A DNA stretch of 64,000 bases from Grammothele lineata (lineage: Eukaryota; Basidiomycota; Agaricomycetes; Polyporales; Polyporaceae): the NCBI GenBank assembly GCA_002150815.3, contig NDFF03000024.1:326499-390498 (forward strand). The letters run 5' to 3'. The position numbers and the translations under genes were made by a program. A model generated the notes under the pieces. It was given only the letters and a program-made list of their open reading frames with translations. It ran no database searches and was not told the origin of the DNA. Position 1 is the stretch's first letter. Each line of letters opens with the position of its first letter. This document shows positions 59,213 to 64,000 of this stretch, one piece after another.

Positions 59213-59803
59213 TAACTCTCTTAACCTCTCCCATGTTCTAGCAAGGCGAACGTCGCGCATCCTCGGTCCTGGCAAGATGAGCGGGCCTTTGTAAGCATAC
59301 AATTTCAACGTTCCTCCTCTGACTGACGAAGATCTCTCCTTCTCCGCTAGCGCTGCGAGAAGCCTCAGTAGGAAATTGTGCCTTGAGGAGCGTCCCGCCG
59401 AACCGGCGGAACGCAGATGTGCGGGGACCCCACATCCGGGGTACACATGACATCAGAAGCGGGGCAAGACTGGGGGGAATTGATAGGCGACGGACCAAAT
59501 TGACCATGGGACCGTTCTCACTCATCGTCAACCTTGCGCATTTGCGACATGACCACTACCACCCGGACCGCCCTGATGGAAGACGCGGCCAGAGGCGGAC
59601 CGCACCTACCTTCGCGCTGCGCGACTTTCTAAAGCTGCGACTGTTTTCCCGCGGCCGCGGACCTGTTGTCAATCCGTACGCGATTGCCACGGCCCCGCAC
59701 TATAAGACCGACCGCGTCGCGCATCCTGGCCCCGTGGACCCCCGCTTCCCTCGCTGGCTACTACTGTTGCCTCTGCTCAGGTTTGCGTGTCCGCGCCGCG
59801 ACG
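59213..59803. other. Upstream region of the hexose transporter
   Basis: An open plus-strand frame covers 59383-59823 but lacks motif or conserved character and overlaps the transporter start in another frame, so it is not called. A TATAAGACC box lies at 59701-59709, about 100 bases before the ATG at 59804. Confidence 0.45.
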
Positions 59804-62155
59804 ATGGCGATACCCACGAATAGCAAGGCGATCTTGCTCGCTACGTTTGTTGCCTTCGGTGCGTACTGTCTCCAGACTCTGGCATTTCAGACAGGATGAG
59901 AAGCGTCTGACCGTCTTCTTTCATCTATACAGGAGGTAAGTAGTCCGTCGTTCACATGGCCCCGCTTCCCCTGTGAGTGTCACCTTCGTCTTCCCGCGGT
60001 ACCTCGTTTTGACCTCGACGCGTCTAGAACGAGCCCTCCCATCTCTCTAGGCTTCCTTTTTGGATATGATATCGGTGTTATTTCCGTGAGTTTTACCGAT
60101 ATGCCCATTCAGTCAGTACCTGAGCTTAATCACAATTGAATAGGGTTGTTTGATTATGCCCGACTTCGTCCGGCGGTTCGGAGTAGAGAACCCAGACGGT
60201 ACCTTCACGCTCGACAGCTCCAGGCAGTCTATCATAACGTCTCTCCTCTCGGCCGGGTATGTCTCTCTTTGCGTTTGCTTACTGTCATGGACATGCGTTG
60301 ACCCCAGGTTCTACTGGACTCGACTTTCAGTACATTCGTTGGTGCTATCGGGCAAGCTTTCACATCCGACCGCTTCGGGCGTCGCGGCTCCATCCTCATT
60401 TGGGCGGCGATATTCACGATCGGCACCGCGATCCAAACCGGCACCGTCGATTCCATTGCGCAGATCACTGTCGGCCGCTTCGTTGCCGGCCTGGGTGTGG
60501 GTGCCATGTCAGGTAAGGCTACTTCGGTCCGTATAAGCCACTTCGCCGCATTGACGTACGCACCGGCACGCAGCTATCGTACCGCTCTACAACGGAGAGA
60601 CAGCTCCCAAGGCGATGCGTGGAATGCTACTCGTGCTGTATCAGCTCCAGATTATTATTGGGTACGTTCCCTTGTGGGTGATTTGCGTGCAACGTCATAG
60701 CATACAGCAGCAACGTCTGTATAGTATCTTCTTGAGCTATATCATCGACCTCGGGACGCACCACATCGACGGACCTGCCTCGTGGAGAATCCCCGTCGGC
60801 CTCCAGCTGCTCTGGGGCGTCATCATCCTCTCCGGCATCTTCTTCCTTCCCGAATCCCCGTACGTGCTCCGTGCTTCTCGACTATTTATACTCTACTTAC
60901 AGGGGCGTTCCTGCAGCCGTCACCTACTCGGTATCGGCAAGAGCGATGAGGCGCGCCGTGTCGTCTCGCAGCTCAACAGTCTACCCGAGGACGATCCGAC
61001 GGTCATCGAAATCATGGAAGAGCTCGAGTTCGGTATCCGCGCGGAGAACGAGGGCGGCAAGGCGACATGGATGGAGTGCTTCTCGGAGCGCAATCTCCTC
61101 TGGAAACGCACGATGAACGGCATCATGCTCCAGTTCATCCAGCAGCTCAACGGCCAGAACTTCTACTGTGGGTACCTTCCCTGCTCCGCGTTTGCATCGT
61201 ACCGTTGCTAATATGGGCGTTGCGACTCTTCCAGATTACTACGGCGACACGTTCTTCGAGAGCGCGGGTACAAGCTTGGACCCGTACTCCATCCAGGCTA
61301 TTCTGGGAGGCGTCTCCGTCGTCGGTACTGTCCCCGCGCTATACCTCATTGAGACTTGGGGTCGGCGTAACGTGCGTCCTGCTCCCCTACTAGACTCATA
61401 TGTTTGTCGCTAATCGAAGCTTCCGTCTTCCGTTCTACGCGCACTCTCCCCATCACTCAATATGCATTCGTCCACTCTGGCGCGCGAATGCACCACAGTC
61501 GCTCCTCACAGGCGCGGTGCTCGAGGGCGCGTGCGCGCTGATCGCAGGCCTTGTCGGACACTACACGCTCGCTCCGAAGGGCACGCCTATAGACCAACTC
61601 ACCAAGCGTAACCGGCAGGGTGGCGACACGCTCATCGCTTTCGCGGTCCTCCACGTCTTCTCATTCTCCATCTTCTGGGGCCCGACGCCATGGGTGTACC
61701 TCGGCGAGAGCTTCCCGCTCCGTGTGCGCCCGAAAGCGATCGCGCTCGGCAGCGCGTCCAGTACGTCCCCTCCCTCTCTCTCTGCTACCAGATGCTTGCG
61801 CTGACCACACTCGCGCGCACTCGCAGACTGGATCTGGAACTTCCTCCTCTCCTTCTTCGCACCGCGCATCGCGAACGATATCGGCCCACTCATCCTGCTC
61901 ATCTTCTTCGGCATGCTCGTCTTCGGCTTCGTCTACGTCTACCTCTTCATCCCCGAGACCAAGGGCCTCTCGCTCGAGGAGGTCGACGAGCTCTATCGCT
62001 CCGGCGTGCGCCCGTGGAACTCTGCAGGATGGACCCCGAGCGAGAAGCACATTCACGACAAGGGCGCGGGCGCGCCTGGGGACGAGGACAGCAAGAGCGC
62101 GGAGCCGTCGGAGGTGCGCGAGGTGCGCGAGAAGGGAGACGAGGAGAGCGCGTGA
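59804..62155 (+). CDS. Hexose transporter of the major facilitator superfamily
   Basis: Eleven exons (59804-59858, 59933-59935, 60051-60085, 60144-60256, 60331-60512, 60574-60661, 60725-60859, 60917-61167, 61235-61371, 61499-61760, 61827-62155) give 529 residues. It is a 12-helix plasma-membrane sugar/proton symporter or facilitator. Family marks are GGFLFGYDIGVISG in helix 1, DRFGRRGSI in the loop after helix 2, VGRFVAGLGVGAMS, PLYNGETAPKAMRG, LPESPRHLLGIG, the sugar-binding QFIQQLNGQNFYYYYG in helix 7, ETWGRR, and PETKGLSLEEVDEL after helix 12. The second exon is only three bases (GAG); including it yields the conserved double Gly, omitting it gives AFGFLFGYD, also in frame. The tail is charged (EKHIHDKG ... 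EKGDEESA). Substrate (glucose, xylose or other) cannot be told. Confidence 0.92.
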
Positions 62156-62327
62156 GCGTACCACGTGTCTTGCTTAGAGGGAATAGGGTGGGGGAATTCG
62201 TGGGCCCAGGGAGCGCGGCACACAATGCGAACGTCCGATTACGACATACTCTCAACAACCTGCCGTTACAAGGCGCCGCGCGCGGTGCATTCTCATGTTG
62301 TATTAGTAGCTACAACGGAAGCCCGTT

Positions 62328-63187
62328 CTACCAGTTGGTTGGTGTGTGGATTAACGTGTCAATCCATGGAGGAAGCAATGCAACGGCGTTCGGTGAGTGA
62401 ATTCTACATGCCTTTTCCAATGCAATCTCCAAAGTCTGCCCTCCCGGGAATAATGTGTATTCCTTGAAAGAACTAATGATCTGGCATGTATAGTGTCCCA
62501 GTTCCGTCGCTATGCTTCTGGTGGCAGTCCCCCGCTGCTTATTCTTACCGAGCATAATATGATCTTGTTGGCAGTCGTGCGATTCGTGTTCAACATCCTC
62601 ATCCAAGTCTTCGCGTCTAGCAATCCGGAATGCAAAGTAATGCGGAACGAACCCCCTGTCCGTAACTTTCCTGGCTCTGCTGCAGTGGCCGAACTCCAGC
62701 TCAAAGTCGTCAGGAGGTCCGTAGTAGAAACCGACGTGCGTGAAGTTGAGAACGATCGAGTTGGGACCCTCTTGCTTGGGCGAGTGTCGCCTGACTTGAC
62801 GGACGTCAGTAAGCCTCCAAAATTGAACGCCGTCCTCGATTGCCGTGGCAAACCCGGGCCTGAACACGCAAGGTGGCGATTGAAAACCCCCTATACGGAG
62901 ACGTGCAATGCGTTCATAGGGGCTCGTAGGATCTGAAACATAGTATGTAGGCCATGGGGAGACGTAGACGTCGCGCCACTGCCAGTCAAGAGTGTCATTA
63001 AGCTCGGATGTGATGCAAAGGGCGCGGTCGATCTTATACAAGCTGGTGAGACTGGATGTTTGATTGTTAGGAAGCGTGAGGTTGGGGCGGAGAAGAAGAC
63101 AGATTGTGTCGCCACGGCGGAATCCTGACTGGACTTCACATCCGTATAACTTGACGAGGATACCACCACCAGGTTTGTTGAGCACAT
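62328..63187 (-). CDS. Unknown protein, apparently truncated at its N-terminus
   Basis: An uninterrupted minus-strand frame of about 285 codons with good protein character: VKLYGCEVQSGFRRGDTIC, YERIARLRIGGFQSPPCVF, NFTHVGFYYGPPDDFELEFGH, VPHYFAFRIARRED. No ATG opens it: the frame is entered at a GTG at 63185 with a stop codon four codons upstream and no usable 3' splice site in between. The DNA immediately upstream is AT-richer repeat-like sequence. The simplest reading is a gene cut by an insertion or rearrangement, leaving its C-terminal part. I do not recognise the family; it resembles unnamed lineage-specific agaricomycete proteins. Confidence 0.5.
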
Positions 63188-64000
63188 CAGGGATTTATTC
63201 CTTCGACTTGGAGGGCCTAAAATGTGTATTAGAATATCTTGTGTAGTCTTATGGGGTGTTTGAATGAAGAGAATCCTCCTAACTTTGTCTTATGATGTCT
63301 TGAATGCTCTGATATATCCTTGTTTTGTCTAGTTGGTCTGAGATAGAAAAGACGACTCAGACCAATATTAGACATACAATGCCATTCAGAGTAGATTGAT
63401 CAATACATGATTGACAGACATCATAATATATATTAAGGCAATGGCTGCTACATAAGTAAGTAAGGGATGTAGACGGTTATAGTCTTGGACAGCATAAGAG
63501 TTATAAGGAAACAAAAACCGCAAGACTGGGTATACATATAAGGTATAAGACATCCAAAACAGTTACTTTAGACGCATAAAGACTGAGTCACACATATAGG
63601 TGCCTCTGTACAACCACCTAGATGGCTCAGTTAACATAGACCGTACAGATTTATTAAGTCATGAAGACCGCATAAACTCATGATATCCGCAAGAAAAATT
63701 GAACCGTGCAGACAGCTCAGGCCTTTCAGACAGCGAGCAGACTACTCAGGCCGTTCAGACTGCCTATGCCATCAGACCATCAGCTATGCAAGACCTCAAG
63801 CTCTACAGACTGCCCATATCTACAGACAGGTTCATACAGCATAGCTATTCATTAGACAACTAATGCCCTTCAAGGGCGATCAGACCACAGGCGAACAGTC
63901 ACAAAGACGGCATAGGTGTATCAGACTAGCCACATAGACGTACGAAACAATACACGACATACACAAATTGACATGGCGTAGAGGGGACATGGCATAGGCG
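63188..64000. repeat. AT-richer CAGAC-rich repeat-like sequence
   Basis: Composition changes sharply here to AT-richer DNA with no open frames. From about 63690 to 63920 the words CAGAC, TCAGAC and CAGACTGCC recur every 10-30 bases in irregular tandem form. Such strand-biased low-complexity DNA is typical of long terminal repeats or internal edges of retrotransposons, or of degenerate minisatellites. The window ends before an element boundary can be found. Confidence 0.55.

Noticed and set aside
63690..63920. Irregular CAGAC repeats considered as a CRISPR-like or regular array
   Set aside because: Spacing is irregular, units are short and there are no unique spacers of constant size; this is eukaryotic low-complexity repeat DNA.

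Overview
The window looks like nuclear DNA from an agaricomycete fungus (Basidiomycota), most likely a wood-inhabiting mushroom of the Polyporales type. The evidence is dense, short GT-AG introns (mostly 50-65 nt, donors GTACGT or GTGAGT), GC-rich codon use, many-exon P450 genes, F-box-like proteins, a basidiomycete hexose-transporter layout and a nuclear tRNA-Asp with an intron. All gene models were spliced by eye, so boundaries may be off by a few bases, but exon phases add up for the main genes.

Layout. Positions 1-8.9 kb hold no gene I can support. From 9 to 28.4 kb is a gene-dense stretch: a secreted two-domain cysteine-rich protein, a Ser/Thr-rich single-pass membrane protein, EXO84 (exocyst), two F-box-like genes (the first apparently frameshifted), GAL10 (UDP-glucose 4-epimerase), THO1 (mRNA export) and a small coiled-coil protein. 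From 28.8 to 38.3 kb are two tandem P450 genes with identical intron positions, a RidA-family enzyme with a mitochondrial presequence, tRNA-Asp(GTC) and a multi-pass membrane protein. From 59.8 to 62.2 kb is a hexose transporter with a probable 3-nt microexon. The window ends in an N-terminally truncated ORF abutting AT-richer, CAGAC-rich, repeat-like sequence.

The most unusual part is 38.6-58.4 kb. It holds seven diverged members of one gene family that I do not recognise, called A and B (minus strand) and C to G (plus strand). Each encodes a tryptophan-rich module ending in a C-x(1-2)-C ... H-x(4-5)-H pattern, like a BED or C2H2 zinc finger, then a low-complexity linker and a C-terminal helical domain resembling a SAM domain. 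C to G lie head to tail in units of about 1.7-2.4 kb with matching exon layouts and, for C to E, a TATA box 72-77 bp before the ATG. A phase-0 intron always separates the Cys pair from the His pair. E seems to be decaying. COG8, a small unknown gene and a coiled-coil protein with an NC motif lie among them. Two inverted-repeat structures (54.6-55.0 kb and a 282-bp MITE-like element at 58.9-59.2 kb) lie inside and beside the array.
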